Shown: positions 17,432 through 26,891, counted from the first letter of the stretch. The stretch is DNA of 64,000 bases from Gemmatimonadota bacterium (GCA_028874995.1 JAPPGM010000004.1:3925-67924); one strand, 5' to 3'. Made by a program: numbers and translations. The notes: generated from the letters alone by a model not told the origin.

Positions 17432-18319
17432 TTACGTGCAGGCATGCCTGGCCGGGCTCCGTGCCCTGGACCGAGAGCCGCTCCCGTCCGCCATCAGGGC
17501 CGTGATTGCCGCCACATGCAGGATGTCCTCCACCGACGCCCCCCGCGACAGGTCGTTCAGCGGGAACCTCAGTCCCTGCAGAATGGGGCCGAGAGCCGTC
17601 GCCCCGGCAAGCCTCTCCACGAGCTTGTAGGCGATGTTACCGGCGTCGAGAGAGGGGAAGACCAGGACATTGGCGCTTCCTCCCGCTACGGATCCGGGCG
17701 CCTTGACCCGGGCCACCTCCGGGATCAGTGCGGCGTCCGCCTGCAGTTCGCCGTCCGCGGAGACCTCGGGGAACGCTTCGCGAAAGCGCTCGACGGCCTG
17801 GCGTACCCGTTTGACCGAGCGCCCCGCCCCGCTCCCCCGCGTGGAGTACGAGAGGAATGCCACGCGGGGCTCGTCCCCCACGACCCGGCGGCGAAGACGC
17901 ACCGCCTCGCCCGCAATCTCCACGAGGCTTCGCGGCCCCGGATTGGGCACCACCCCCGCATCGGTGAAGGTCAGCACCTCGGAACCCCGGCCCCGGAAGT
18001 CCCCGACCTCCATGAAGAAGGACGACGACAGCGTACGCACTCCCGGCCTCAGTCCGACCCCCCTCAAACCCACCCGGATCACCTCTGCGCTGGTATGCAC
18101 CGCACCCGCGACCACACCGTCCACGACCCCCTCGGTTAGCATCCCGGCCGCACGCCTCAGCACGTCTCCCCCACCGGCCTCCACCACCACCGGATCGACC
18201 ACCTCGCGGCGGCGCAGTACAGCCACCGCCTCCGCCACGCGCGGATCATCCCCTTCGGGAAAGGCGATCCTCCGACCGAGGCGTCTCGCCCGCCCTTCGA
18301 GGCACGCGGTGAAGGTCAC
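17432..18319 (-). CDS. pta: Phosphate acetyltransferase (Pta/EutD type)
   Basis: Interconverts acetyl-CoA and acetyl phosphate. The track ORF to 18469 begins in a ghost of coaD. The real start is the GTG at 18319 (VTFTACLEGRARRLGRRIAF), which gives a GTGA overlap with the coaD stop and a 295-residue protein, slightly short for the family. Motifs are RIAFPEGDDPRVAEA, GVVAGAVHTSAEVIR, FFMEVGDF, VAFLSYSTRGSGAG (the phosphate-binding STRGS region), GELQADAALIPEV, NVLVFPSLDAGNIAYKL and GPILQGLRFPLNDLSRG. No acetate kinase is adjacent. A phosphate butyryltransferase is a less likely alternative. Confidence 0.9.
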   Translation of the reverse strand: MTFTACLEGRARRLGRRIAFPEGDDPRVAEAVAVLRRREVVDPVVVEAGGGDVLRRAAGMLTEGVVDGVVAGAVHTSAEVIRVGLRGVGLRPGVRTLSSSFFMEVGDFRGRGSEVLTFTDAGVVPNPGPRSLVEIAGEAVRLRRRVVGDEPRVAFLSYSTRGSGAGRSVKRVRQAVERFREAFPEVSADGELQADAALIPEVARVKAPGSVAGGSANVLVFPSLDAGNIAYKLVERLAGATALGPILQGLRFPLNDLSRGASVEDILHVAAITALMADGSGSRSRARSPARHACT

Positions 18320-18873
18320 GAAAAGCGGCGCTGCAACCGTTCCAGCACCAGCGGCGACACGAAGGTGCTGACATCGCCTCCCAGGGACGCCACCTCCCTT
18401 ACCAGCGTCGCGGAAATGAAGGAGTAGTGCACCTCCGGCGTCAGGAAGATCGTCTCCACCTCGGCCCACAGTTCACGGTTCATCTGCGCCATCTGGAACT
18501 CGTAGTCGAAGTCCGACACGGCCCGGAGCCCGCGAATGATGAAACGGGCTCCCTCGTGGCGGGCGAAGTCGACGAGGAGCCCGGAGAAGGATACGCACTC
18601 CACCCGGGGTTCGCCGGCAAAGACCTCCCGCATCATCTCAAGCCGTTCCGGGACAGGAAACAGACTGCCCTTCGGCTGCGTGGCGATCTCGGCCACGCCC
18701 ACGACCAGGCGGTCGCAGAAGCGGAGCGTCCGCCGAACCACATCCTCGTGGCCCAGGGTAACCGGGTCGAAGGATCCCGCGTACACGGCGATGATGGGCC
18801 GGTGAGCCCTGGAAGCCCCCGGCTCCCCGCTGGAGGAATCCTGCCCGGACTGTCGAAAATCGCATTTCGTCAT
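18316..18873 (-). CDS. coaD: Phosphopantetheine adenylyltransferase
   Basis: Adenylates 4'-phosphopantetheine to dephospho-CoA, the fourth step of CoA synthesis. The core shows AVYAGSFDPVTLGHEDVVRR with the TxxH nucleotide motif, then VGVAEIATQPKGSLF, IIRGLRAVSDFDYEFQMAQM, and SFISATLVREVASLGGDVS. The ATG at 18873 overlaps the rsmD stop (ATGA), as is common for the rsmD-coaD pair. This start leaves an unusual polar N-terminal extension of about 30 residues before the first beta strand. There is no internal ATG or GTG that gives the standard short N-terminus, so the extension may be real. Confidence 0.94.
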   Translation of the reverse strand: MTKCDFRQSGQDSSSGEPGASRAHRPIIAVYAGSFDPVTLGHEDVVRRTLRFCDRLVVGVAEIATQPKGSLFPVPERLEMMREVFAGEPRVECVSFSGLLVDFARHEGARFIIRGLRAVSDFDYEFQMAQMNRELWAEVETIFLTPEVHYSFISATLVREVASLGGDVSTFVSPLVLERLQRRFS

Positions 18874-19442
18874 GAAACCAGTTCCTTGCCGCGGCCGGTG
18901 AGACGGCGTTGGGCTCCGGGCCGGAGCGCGACCGCAGTCAGCACGGTATCGCCGTATCGGCGTTGCCGCACGGGGATGTCCCGGGGGAGCGCCTCGTCGG
19001 CACGGTGCTCGATCCACAGTTCACCGGCGAAGGGCCGGCGCGCGTAGAGGGCCACAAGGCGGCGGGCGTGACCCATACCGTAAGGCGGATCGGCCAGCGC
19101 GAGATCGCAGCGGGACGGGTCCAGCCCTTGCAGATGGACGAGGGCGTCACCGCGGACCACAGAGGTGACCCGCCCCGCGCCGAGGGACCGGATGTTACGT
19201 TCCAGCACCCGGATCGCCCGGCTGCTCCGTTCCACGAAGGTGACGTGCGCCGCGCCCCGGCTCAGCGTCTCCAGTCCGAGCGCTCCGGATCCGGCGAAGA
19301 GGTCGGCGACGGCGGCGTCCCCGATGCGGTGTCCGAGGATCGACATCCAGGCTTCGCGCACGCGGTCCGTTGTGGGGCGCACGCCCCGGCCCCGGACCGG
19401 AGCCAGCCTGCGGCTCTTCCATTTGCCGGCAATGATTCGCAA
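18870..19442 (-). CDS. rsmD: 16S rRNA (guanine(966)-N2)-methyltransferase
   Basis: SAM-dependent modification of G966 in 16S rRNA. Its 190 residues open with RIIAGKWKSRRLAPVRGRGVRPTTDR, the RsmD signature. The SAM site is VADLFAGSGALGLETLSRGA, and the catalytic motif DPPYGMGHA lies near residue 118. The start codon reads TTG at 19442 (complement of caa), which fits the family N-terminus exactly. No ATG or GTG is better placed. It follows recJ by 35 bases and overlaps coaD by 4. Confidence 0.94.
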   Translation of the reverse strand: MRIIAGKWKSRRLAPVRGRGVRPTTDRVREAWMSILGHRIGDAAVADLFAGSGALGLETLSRGAAHVTFVERSSRAIRVLERNIRSLGAGRVTSVVRGDALVHLQGLDPSRCDLALADPPYGMGHARRLVALYARRPFAGELWIEHRADEALPRDIPVRQRRYGDTVLTAVALRPGAQRRLTGRGKELVS

Positions 19443-19477
19443 CGGCTCGCTCTCGGTTGGCGGGGGATCGGCTGGTT

Positions 19478-21226
19478 TCAGTCGGACGGGCGGATGTCCA
19501 CCGCCTTCGCCTCGACCCTGGTCACACCTCTGAAGGTATTCTCCAGGAGCGTGAAGGCCACGTCCACCGGCCGATTTGCGATTGCTTCCAGCGAAACACG
19601 TTCCACGAGGCGAAAACCGATCGCCCCCAGCACTGTGCCGTTCTGGACCATGCGGAACTTGAGGTGGCCGCCGTCCAGTACCCGCGGGGGGTTGGCGAAC
19701 CGGAGCTGCCGCGCCATGAAGACGGGTTCGCGGTTACCCCGGCCGAACGGGCCCGCGTAGCGCATGTAGCGGGTCAGCTCGAGGTCGACCTCGTCCAGGC
19801 CGATCTCGGCGTCCACGTGCAAAACCGGCCGCGGCTGCGCACCCCCGAGGCGCTCGCGGGCAACTGCCTGGAAGGCCTCGCGGAAGGGGGCGATCCGGTC
19901 GCGGCGGATGTCCATTCCGGCGGCCTGGTGGTGGCCCCCGAAGCGATCGAGGTGCTCCGCGCAGGCGGATATGGCCTCGTGGAGATCGAAGGGCGGGATC
20001 GATCGCGCGCTCCCCCGCCCCACTTCCCCGTCCATGGCGATCACCACCGCCGGTCGATGGATGCGCTCCACCACCCGCGACGCCACGATGCCGATCACCC
20101 CCGGGTGCCATCCATCTCCCGCGACCACCACCGCCCGGTCTCTCGCCGGATCGTAGCTCTCGCTGAGCAGGGCCAGTGCCTCCTCGGCGGTCCGCCTCTC
20201 CAGGTCGCGCCGCTCGCCGTTGTTCCGCTCCAGCACACCCGCCAGACGGCCGGCCTCGGCAGGATCGTCGGTAAGCAGCAGGCGGAGCGCCTGCTTCGCG
20301 TCTCCCACCCGCCCCGCCGCATTGATGCGCGGGCCGATCCGGAAGGCAACCGCCTCGGCTTCCAGGGGAGTTCCGGGAGCGATGTCGGCGCTCCTCATCA
20401 GCGCCGCCAGACCGCACCGCCCCGTCCCGGAGAGCACCCGCAGGCCATAGCGCGCCAGGGTGCGGTTCTCGCCCTGCAGCTTCATCTGATCGGCGATCGT
20501 GGCCACCGCCACCAGGTCGAGGTAGTCCCAGGCTTCATCGGCAGGCCGTCCCAGGGCGCGCGCCACGAGCTGGCCGACCTTGAAGGCGACCCCCGCGCCG
20601 CAAAGGTCCTTGTTGGGATAGGCGCACCCCGGGCGGTTGGGATTGACGACCGCCAGTGCGTCGGGAAGGCGCGCCCCGGGCGCATGGTGATCCGTGACGA
20701 TGACGTCCATCCCCGCATCCGCGGCCATACGCACCGGCTCCAGTGCGACGATGCCGCAATCGACGGTTACCAGCGCGGATGCACCCCGGGCCGCGGCGCG
20801 TTCGACACCCGTGCGGGACAGGTCGTAGCCGTGAAGGAACCTGTCCGGGACGATTGGTTCGGCCCTTCCACCGAGTGCTCGGATCCAATGGGTCAGGAGC
20901 GCTGTTCCCGAGATGCCGTCCGCGTCGTAGTCGCCGTGGACCACCACCAGCTCGCCACGTTCGATGGCCCGGACGATGCGCCGCGCGGCCACGTCGGCAC
21001 CCCGCAGGAGAGCGGGATCGTGCAGCGAGGTGAGGAGGGGACGCAGGAAGGATCTCCCCTCTTTCGGCGTTGTGAACCCGCGGACGGCAAGCAGCCGGCA
21101 CAGGGGTGCGGGCAACCGCAGGCTGCGCTCCAGGTTGCGGACCGTGTCCGGATCCGGGGGAGGCCGAAGCTTCCAGACGGGCCGCGCGACGAACGCGGCG
21201 TCGTTGCCGGCGGCCCCGCGATTCAC
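19478..21226 (-). CDS. recJ: Single-stranded-DNA-specific exonuclease RecJ
   Basis: 5'-3' exonuclease on single-stranded DNA used in recombination and mismatch repair. Its 582 residues carry the DHH phosphoesterase motifs: VVHGDYDADGISGTALLTHW near residue 95, VTVDCGIVALE, VTDHHAPG near residue 175, KDLCGAGVAFKVGQLV, and the DHHA1 end GGHHQAAGMDI near residue 460. The C-terminal OB-fold segment includes YAGPFGRGNREPVF. The start is a GTG at 21226 with only a weak ribosome site. It lies 22 bases after the zinc-ribbon coiled-coil gene. Confidence 0.96.
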   Translation of the reverse strand: MNRGAAGNDAAFVARPVWKLRPPPDPDTVRNLERSLRLPAPLCRLLAVRGFTTPKEGRSFLRPLLTSLHDPALLRGADVAARRIVRAIERGELVVVHGDYDADGISGTALLTHWIRALGGRAEPIVPDRFLHGYDLSRTGVERAAARGASALVTVDCGIVALEPVRMAADAGMDVIVTDHHAPGARLPDALAVVNPNRPGCAYPNKDLCGAGVAFKVGQLVARALGRPADEAWDYLDLVAVATIADQMKLQGENRTLARYGLRVLSGTGRCGLAALMRSADIAPGTPLEAEAVAFRIGPRINAAGRVGDAKQALRLLLTDDPAEAGRLAGVLERNNGERRDLERRTAEEALALLSESYDPARDRAVVVAGDGWHPGVIGIVASRVVERIHRPAVVIAMDGEVGRGSARSIPPFDLHEAISACAEHLDRFGGHHQAAGMDIRRDRIAPFREAFQAVARERLGGAQPRPVLHVDAEIGLDEVDLELTRYMRYAGPFGRGNREPVFMARQLRFANPPRVLDGGHLKFRMVQNGTVLGAIGFRLVERVSLEAIANRPVDVAFTLLENTFRGVTRVEAKAVDIRPSD

Positions 21227-21248
21227 CCTGTGCGGAGTCCCAACGTTC

Positions 21249-22019
21249 TCAGGCGGAGGCTTCGGCCCCGTGCAGCGACGGGGACCCGGACGCGGCGGGC
21301 GACACCGGTGCGGTCACGATGACTCCGCACGCCTCACACCGGACAAGCGGCGCCCGTGTACGAATCTCGTTCTGCAACTGCAGCGGAATCACCGAGAAGC
21401 AGGCGCCACACGCACCGTCCTCGGTCATGGGAGCAACCGCGACCCGGCGCCCTCCCTGCGCCAGATGGTCGTAGGCACGCAGATACCGCGGGTCGATCGC
21501 GGCCGCGAACTCCTCTCGCCGCTTCTCCAGTGCGGCGGCCTCCGCCAATGCCAACTCCCGCTCCGCCACCAGTTCATCCCGGCGGGGCCCGACCGCGGCG
21601 CGCGCCTCCTCCAGCCGCGCTCGCTGGTCCTCGAGGCGCTCCTCGAACCTGGAGATCTGGTCGAGGAGATTGACGACCTCCTGCTCTTCCTGGTCGACGG
21701 CCCGCCGCAACAGCCCCAGTTCGGCCTGTACCGCAGCCTCCTCGCGAACGGTTCTTACCAGGTTCAGCCTCTCCTCCAGGCGGTGCACGCGGGTCCGTTT
21801 CTCCTCGGCCGCCAGCCTCAGGCGCCGCTCCTCGAGGCGCAGGTCGCGGACCCGGTTTTCGGTCACGCCGACATCATCGGCCAGGCGAAGGGCAGGCGCT
21901 TCGACCTCCTCGAGCATGGGATCGTAGGAATCGATGCGGTCGCGAATCTCCCGAGTCTTTCTGTCCATGGTCTGGAGCTCCAGCAGCCGGCTGGAGACCG
22001 GGCCGTCCTCAAGCGTCAC
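21249..22019 (-). CDS. Coiled-coil hairpin protein with C-terminal C4 zinc ribbon
   Basis: 256 residues. The first 180 or so are almost continuous alpha-helical coiled coil (LLELQTMDRKTREIRDRI, RLEERLNLVRTVREEAAVQAE), and the last 60 or so contain CGACFSVIPLQ...VRCEACGVIV, a C4 zinc ribbon. This matches the widespread zf-RING_7/CdsZ-like group (Chlamydia CT398). Its members are proposed scaffold or nucleic-acid-binding proteins, and the role is not settled. The track start at 22085 lies inside dnaG. The GTG at 22019 gives a GTGA overlap with the dnaG stop and is preferred. The neighbourhood (dnaG, recJ) hints at a role in DNA or RNA processing. Confidence 0.85.
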   Translation of the reverse strand: MTLEDGPVSSRLLELQTMDRKTREIRDRIDSYDPMLEEVEAPALRLADDVGVTENRVRDLRLEERRLRLAAEEKRTRVHRLEERLNLVRTVREEAAVQAELGLLRRAVDQEEQEVVNLLDQISRFEERLEDQRARLEEARAAVGPRRDELVAERELALAEAAALEKRREEFAAAIDPRYLRAYDHLAQGGRRVAVAPMTEDGACGACFSVIPLQLQNEIRTRAPLVRCEACGVIVTAPVSPAASGSPSLHGAEASA

Positions 22020-23833
22020 TTTCTGTCTTCTCCCCCCTGTCGTTTTCTTCCCAGGTTCGACAGAACCCTGCCGGACCGGCGCCAATCAACCGGCAAGGCC
22101 TGCCGTTCCTTCATCAATTCTTCCTTATCCCGGATCAGCCTGCGCAGTTCCCCGGTTCCCGAGCGCCGGATCTCCACTTCCAGCGCATCGAGGCGCCGGC
22201 TGATCCGGTTGCCCTCGATCTTCGCCACAGTATCGTCGAAGACCCGGGCCGGATCGGCAAGCGACTCCGGATGCGCCCTCAGTTCCTCGAAGCGTTGCAC
22301 GGCTTCGGGCATGGTCGCTTCCGGCAGGGACACGAGGTCCGGGCTGGCGATCAACGCCTCGAAGATCACACGGTTGACGCCGTCCTCCAAATCCGAGGGG
22401 CCTATGCGCTCTGCGGCCTTCTCGATCCATTCGCGATTATTTACCAGCAGACGAAGCAGGCCCGTTTCCTCTCCCAGACCGCGAAAACGGGGCAAAGGGC
22501 CTGTCGGGGTGGCCGCGGCGCTGCTCCGCCGGGGGGGACGGATCGACGATGTCCCTATCTGTTCCAGCAGCGTCTCCCTCCGCACCCCCGTGAGTTCGGC
22601 CACTCGCGCTACGTAGATGTCGCGCAGCGAAGGGTCGCGTGCCGCCCGCAGGGTGACCAGCAGCTTGTCTCGGGCTCGGATCTTCTTGAGGTTCGACTCG
22701 AAGTAGCCGAGTTCCTCCAGCATGGCGACCTTGCGGTCCATTACGTCGACAGCCTGGGACACGAACCCGCGGATGGCGTCCGCCCCGCCGGAGCGGGCTA
22801 CGGAATCGGGATCTTCTCCATCCGGAAGCGTAACTACCGCCGGGTGCAGCCCCTGTTCCAGCAGCGTGTCCGCAGCCTTGAAGGTCGCCCTCTGGCCCGC
22901 CGGATCGCTGTCGAAGAGCAGGTGCACCTGCGTCGTGTACCGCTTCAGCAGGCGGGCATGCGCTTCGGTCAGTGACGTACCCAGCGGCGCGACCACGTTG
23001 CGGACGTCCACGGCCGCCAGCGAGACCACATCCATGAAGCCCTCGACGACCATCACCGAGGCGTCGCGGCGGATGTGGTTGCGGGCCCAGCCCAGCCCGT
23101 ACAGGACTTCCCCCTTGTGGAAGATCGGGCTCTCCGGCGAGTTGAGGTACTTGGGCGACCCCTTGCCCTCCTTGCCCAGGAGCCGCCCGCCGAAGGCCAG
23201 CACGCGGCCGGAGACCGATTCGATCGGAAACACGATGCGGTTGCGGAAGGCGTCGTACGGTTCACCCCCTTTTTCGCTCTTCTTCAGAAGACCAAGCTCA
23301 AGGAGGATTTCCTGGTCCAGACCGTGTACCGACGCGGCCTCGCGGAAGGCGCCCCAGTCGTCGGGTGCGAATCCCAGCCCGAAGCGCTCGCCAGCCTCGC
23401 GGCCGATTCCCCGCCCTTCCAGATAGGCGCGCGCGGCCCCCCCGCCCTCCCACTCCCACAGTCGCTCCCGGAAGAAGGCGTTGGCGTGCGCGGACGCCTC
23501 GTAGTAGGGACGCCAGGGGTCTTCCCTGCCCCGCCCCCGCCTGACCTCGCGGACATCGACCCCGCTGCGCGCCCCCACGTACTTGACCGCGTCGACGAAG
23601 CTCATCCCCTGATGCTTCATGAGGAAGGAGAATACGTCCCCGGACTCTCCCGACGAGAAGTCGTGGAAGAACGCCTTGGCTGGGATCACATAGAAAGAGG
23701 GCGTCTTCTCCTTCTTGAACGGGCTCAGCCCGCGGAACTCCCTGCCGGCCTTCTTGAGCTGGACGAACTCGCCGATCACCCCGACGATATCGGCCCTCGC
23801 GCGAACCTCCTCGACGACGTCATCCGGAATCAT
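22016..23833 (-). CDS. dnaG: DNA primase DnaG, zinc ligands missing
   Basis: Makes RNA primers at the replication fork. In its 605 residues the TOPRIM core is clear: VMVVEGFMDVVSLAA, PLGTSLTEAHARLL, and HLLFDSDPAGQRAT with the acidic metal site. The C-terminal region (about 440-600) is the helicase-binding type. The N-terminal CHC2 zinc finger keeps its fold sequence (FVQLKKAGREFRGLSPF, EKTPSFYVIPAKAFF, GDVFSFLMKHQG), but all four usual Cys/His ligands are replaced, reading LSPFKKEKT and FHDFSSGESG. I recall the same loss in some Bacteroidota primases. The ATG at 23833 overlaps the mutS2 stop. Confidence 0.96.
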   Translation of the reverse strand: MIPDDVVEEVRARADIVGVIGEFVQLKKAGREFRGLSPFKKEKTPSFYVIPAKAFFHDFSSGESGDVFSFLMKHQGMSFVDAVKYVGARSGVDVREVRRGRGREDPWRPYYEASAHANAFFRERLWEWEGGGAARAYLEGRGIGREAGERFGLGFAPDDWGAFREAASVHGLDQEILLELGLLKKSEKGGEPYDAFRNRIVFPIESVSGRVLAFGGRLLGKEGKGSPKYLNSPESPIFHKGEVLYGLGWARNHIRRDASVMVVEGFMDVVSLAAVDVRNVVAPLGTSLTEAHARLLKRYTTQVHLLFDSDPAGQRATFKAADTLLEQGLHPAVVTLPDGEDPDSVARSGGADAIRGFVSQAVDVMDRKVAMLEELGYFESNLKKIRARDKLLVTLRAARDPSLRDIYVARVAELTGVRRETLLEQIGTSSIRPPRRSSAAATPTGPLPRFRGLGEETGLLRLLVNNREWIEKAAERIGPSDLEDGVNRVIFEALIASPDLVSLPEATMPEAVQRFEELRAHPESLADPARVFDDTVAKIEGNRISRRLDALEVEIRRSGTGELRRLIRDKEELMKERQALPVDWRRSGRVLSNLGRKRQGGEDRK

Positions 23834-26199
23834 GCCAGCCTCGCCACGGTCACCCCGAAGCCGCCCTCGCCCGGTTTGCCCGCGCGAAACCGCTCCACCC
23901 GCGCGTCGCGTCCAAGCACCACGGCAACCCGTTCGCGCAGGGCTCCCGTCCCCTTGCCGTGAATTACCCGCAGCTCCCGCAGGTCGGCGACGGTGGCCGC
24001 GTCCAGGGCGCGGGAAAGGGCGAGTTCCGCTTCGTCGGCGCGCTGGCCGCGCAGGTCCACCTCGGTGGATGGCGCCTTCCCCGCGTGGGTCCAGAGGGCC
24101 GAACCGGCGGTGCGCGGCGCCGCACCCCCGTCTTGCCGTACTTCTTCTCCATCGCCATCCGGCGCCAGCCAGTCCCTCCCCACTCGCAGCTTCATGCCAC
24201 CCACATTAACGACCACGCGCCCCCCGTCCACCGCCACCACCGTTCCACGGGCGCCCGAGTCGACCATCCGCACGTGGGCGCCCGGCTCCAGGGACGGATC
24301 GCCGGCCGGAGCCGTACGCGGCCGGGTCGGGACCGGATCTTCCAGCTCTCGAGCCGCATCCTCAACCGTGCGGCGCGCCTTGCGAGAGGCCTCGCGCAGC
24401 ACCTCGCCCTCGCGCACCCGCCTCTCAAGACCGGCGATCGCCTCATCAACTCTCGCGCGGGCCTGCAAGAGCATTCGGCGGGCTTCGATCCGGGCCATCG
24501 AGGCGTGCTTCTCCTCGGCCAGGCGTAGCGCCTCCTCGCGCCTCTCCAGCTCCATGCACAGCGCGGCAGTGCGTTGCTGCTCGCCCTCCACGTCGGCCAG
24601 CATCCGCGACAGCCGGCTCTCCTTGCGCTCCAGGGTCTCCAGCAGGTCGTCCAGGCGGGCGTCGGCGTCGTCGCGGTAGGCGTCGGCCCGGTCCAGGAGC
24701 TCATTCGGGAAGCCCAGGCCGCGCGCGATCGCGAGGCCGTAGCTACGCCCCGGACGACCCTTGCTGAACCGGTAGGTGGGCCGGAGACGATCGCCGTCGA
24801 AGTGCAATGATGCGTTCACGATGCGATTGCCGGGCGCCGCGAGGCGCTTGAGTCCGCCCAGGTGCGAGGTCACCACCGCGGTGCATCCGCGTTCGGCGAG
24901 CGTCTCCACCAGGGCGCGCGCCAGGGCCTCTCCCTCCTTCGGGTCGGTACCCGCTCCGGGCTCGTCGATGAGGACGAGCGACCGGGAACCCGCTTTCTCC
25001 AGAATCCGGGCGAGACCCTTCAGGTGGGCGGAGAAGGTCGACAGACTGTCGGCGATGGACTGCCCGTCTCCCGATTCGGCCAGGAAGGAATCGAAGACCG
25101 GAAGCCGGCTCCCGGGTCCCACGGGCGGGATCACCCCCGACTGTGCCAGCGCCGAGACCAGCCCGACCGACCGCAGGAAGACCGTCTTGCCGCCGGTGTT
25201 CGGGCCCGTGACGACCAGCACCCCCTCGCCGGTGCCGAGATCGAGATCGAAGGGGACCGCATCCGCCCCCGCCGCGACCAGCAGCGGGTGCCGCCCGTTC
25301 CGTATGCACAACCGCCCCTCGGCGATTTCGGGAACGCTCCCGTCCCAACGGCTCGCCGCACGGGCGAGCGCGACACGGCGGTCCATCTCGGTGAGCGCCG
25401 CCAGGGAATCTCCCAGGGCTTCCGCGAAGGGGCGGCACCGGTCGCTCAGATCACGCAGCACGCGATGAACCTCCCGCGCCTCGGCCCGCTCGAGCGCCCG
25501 CACCCGGTTCATCATCTCGATGGCCGACGGCGGCTCCACGAAGAGAGTGGCCCCGGAGGACGACTCGTCGTGGACGTACCCGCCCACCGTGCGGCGCCCC
25601 TCCCGGCGCAGAGGGATGACATAGCGCCCCTCCCGGATCGTGACCGACGCCCCCGAGACCCTGTAGCGATCGCTCAATCCATCAAGCAGCTTCTCCAGAT
25701 GCGCCACGACGCGGTTGTGGGCTCCGGCGAGCCCGCCGCGGATACGCGCCAACTCCCGGCTGGCCGTGTCCAGGACGGCGCCGTCCGCGTCCACGGCGCG
25801 GGCGATCGCGGTTTCGAGCTCCGGCCGCGTGACAAGGCGGCCCCGGATCGCCTGGAGCGTCGGCAGGCCGACGGCCCCATCTGCGAGCTGGCCCCTCAGC
25901 GCACCGCCGGCTTGCAGCAGGCCACCGAGTCCGGCCAGCTCGTCCGGCGCCAGGACCGACCCGTCCACATCCAGGCGCCCGATCGCGACCCCGGCCTCCG
26001 GCACGTCCGGGAGCACCCAGTCGTCGCGGGCCGCCAGGAACCGTCGAGCCTCGTCCACCTCCGTCATCCGGTCGCGAACCCGGTCAGGCTTCGACGAGGG
26101 CTGGAGCGCGAGGACCGCCTCCCTCCCTCCGCGGGTCGTCGCAAAGCCGGCGACGTACTCCAGCACCCTTCGGAAGTCGAGGATCCGGAGGGCGTTCAT
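23830..26199 (-). CDS. mutS2: MutS2 family protein with Smr nuclease domain
   Basis: 789 residues. The core is a MutS-type ATPase: VVTGPNTGGKTVFLRSVGLV (Walker A) near residue 330, and SLVLIDEPGAGTDPKEGEAL (Walker B) near residue 405. A long coiled coil (about 510-620, DADARLDDLLETLERKESRL) is followed by a KOW-like segment and a C-terminal Smr domain with VDLRGQRADEAEL and LRVIHGKGTGALR. MutS2 proteins act on branched DNA or on collided ribosomes, not in mismatch repair. No mutL is nearby. ATGA overlaps link it to yqeY upstream and dnaG downstream. Confidence 0.95.
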   Translation of the reverse strand: MNALRILDFRRVLEYVAGFATTRGGREAVLALQPSSKPDRVRDRMTEVDEARRFLAARDDWVLPDVPEAGVAIGRLDVDGSVLAPDELAGLGGLLQAGGALRGQLADGAVGLPTLQAIRGRLVTRPELETAIARAVDADGAVLDTASRELARIRGGLAGAHNRVVAHLEKLLDGLSDRYRVSGASVTIREGRYVIPLRREGRRTVGGYVHDESSSGATLFVEPPSAIEMMNRVRALERAEAREVHRVLRDLSDRCRPFAEALGDSLAALTEMDRRVALARAASRWDGSVPEIAEGRLCIRNGRHPLLVAAGADAVPFDLDLGTGEGVLVVTGPNTGGKTVFLRSVGLVSALAQSGVIPPVGPGSRLPVFDSFLAESGDGQSIADSLSTFSAHLKGLARILEKAGSRSLVLIDEPGAGTDPKEGEALARALVETLAERGCTAVVTSHLGGLKRLAAPGNRIVNASLHFDGDRLRPTYRFSKGRPGRSYGLAIARGLGFPNELLDRADAYRDDADARLDDLLETLERKESRLSRMLADVEGEQQRTAALCMELERREEALRLAEEKHASMARIEARRMLLQARARVDEAIAGLERRVREGEVLREASRKARRTVEDAARELEDPVPTRPRTAPAGDPSLEPGAHVRMVDSGARGTVVAVDGGRVVVNVGGMKLRVGRDWLAPDGDGEEVRQDGGAAPRTAGSALWTHAGKAPSTEVDLRGQRADEAELALSRALDAATVADLRELRVIHGKGTGALRERVAVVLGRDARVERFRAGKPGEGGFGVTVARLA

Positions 26200-26642
26200 C
26201 GCTGGCCGCCAAGCTCCTCCCGCACGATCGCCGACGCGGCCCTGCCGTCGAAGCGGCCGCGAATCCTCGGCATCAGCCCGGACATCACCGCCCCCATGTG
26301 ACCCGCACCGGCCGCGATCAATTCCCGCACCATCTCCCGCACCTGCTGCTCGTCCAGTTCGGCCGGGAGGTATGCGCGCAGGATCCTCGCCTGTTTCTCC
26401 TCCCGCGCGGCGAGCTCGGGGCGGCCTCCATCCCTCATCTGGACGGCCGCGTCCAGACGCTGCTTGACCGCCCGGGCCAACACGCCGCGGACGCCGTCGT
26501 CATCGAGGCCGCCACCCGTTTCGATTTCCCGGTTGCGGACCTCGGCCAGCGCGGTGGACAGCACCAGGGTGCGCTCCCGGTCCCTTCCGCGCCTGGCGTC
26601 GTTGAGGTCCGACCGCAAACTGTCCTTGAGTGAAACCCTCAC
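26196..26642 (-). CDS. GatB/YqeY domain protein
   Basis: 148 residues of the stand-alone YqeY family, related to the C-terminal tRNA-binding region of GatB. Family patterns are LKDSLRSDLNDARRGRDRERTLVLST at the start, KQRLDAAVQMRDGGRPELAAREEKQARILRAYLP in the middle, and AAGAGHMGAVMSGLMPRIRGRFDGRAASAIV at the end. It may affect tRNA amidation or ribosome-linked processes, but the role is unproven. It is the first gene of the yqeY-mutS2-dnaG block. The 249 bases upstream hold no gene on this strand, so its promoter should be there. Confidence 0.9.
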   Translation of the reverse strand: MRVSLKDSLRSDLNDARRGRDRERTLVLSTALAEVRNREIETGGGLDDDGVRGVLARAVKQRLDAAVQMRDGGRPELAAREEKQARILRAYLPAELDEQQVREMVRELIAAGAGHMGAVMSGLMPRIRGRFDGRAASAIVREELGGQR

Positions 26643-26891
26643 GGTGTCCTCCGCGCGTCGCGGCTGCCAGGTCTTCCGTCCGGCAACCCATGGTCGGTTG
26701 GACGCCGACGATTCGGACTCACCCCGAACCCGGCATCCTGGAATTTGGGCAATACGGGCCGACGTGGATCAGCGGCACATCACCACCCCCGCCCGCGCGT
26801 CAGCGAAATGTCCCATCCAACCATATCCGCCGCCGCATCGAGCGGGTAGAGTTGCTACCACCCCTCTCCCAGGACCACATCGAGGAATCCC

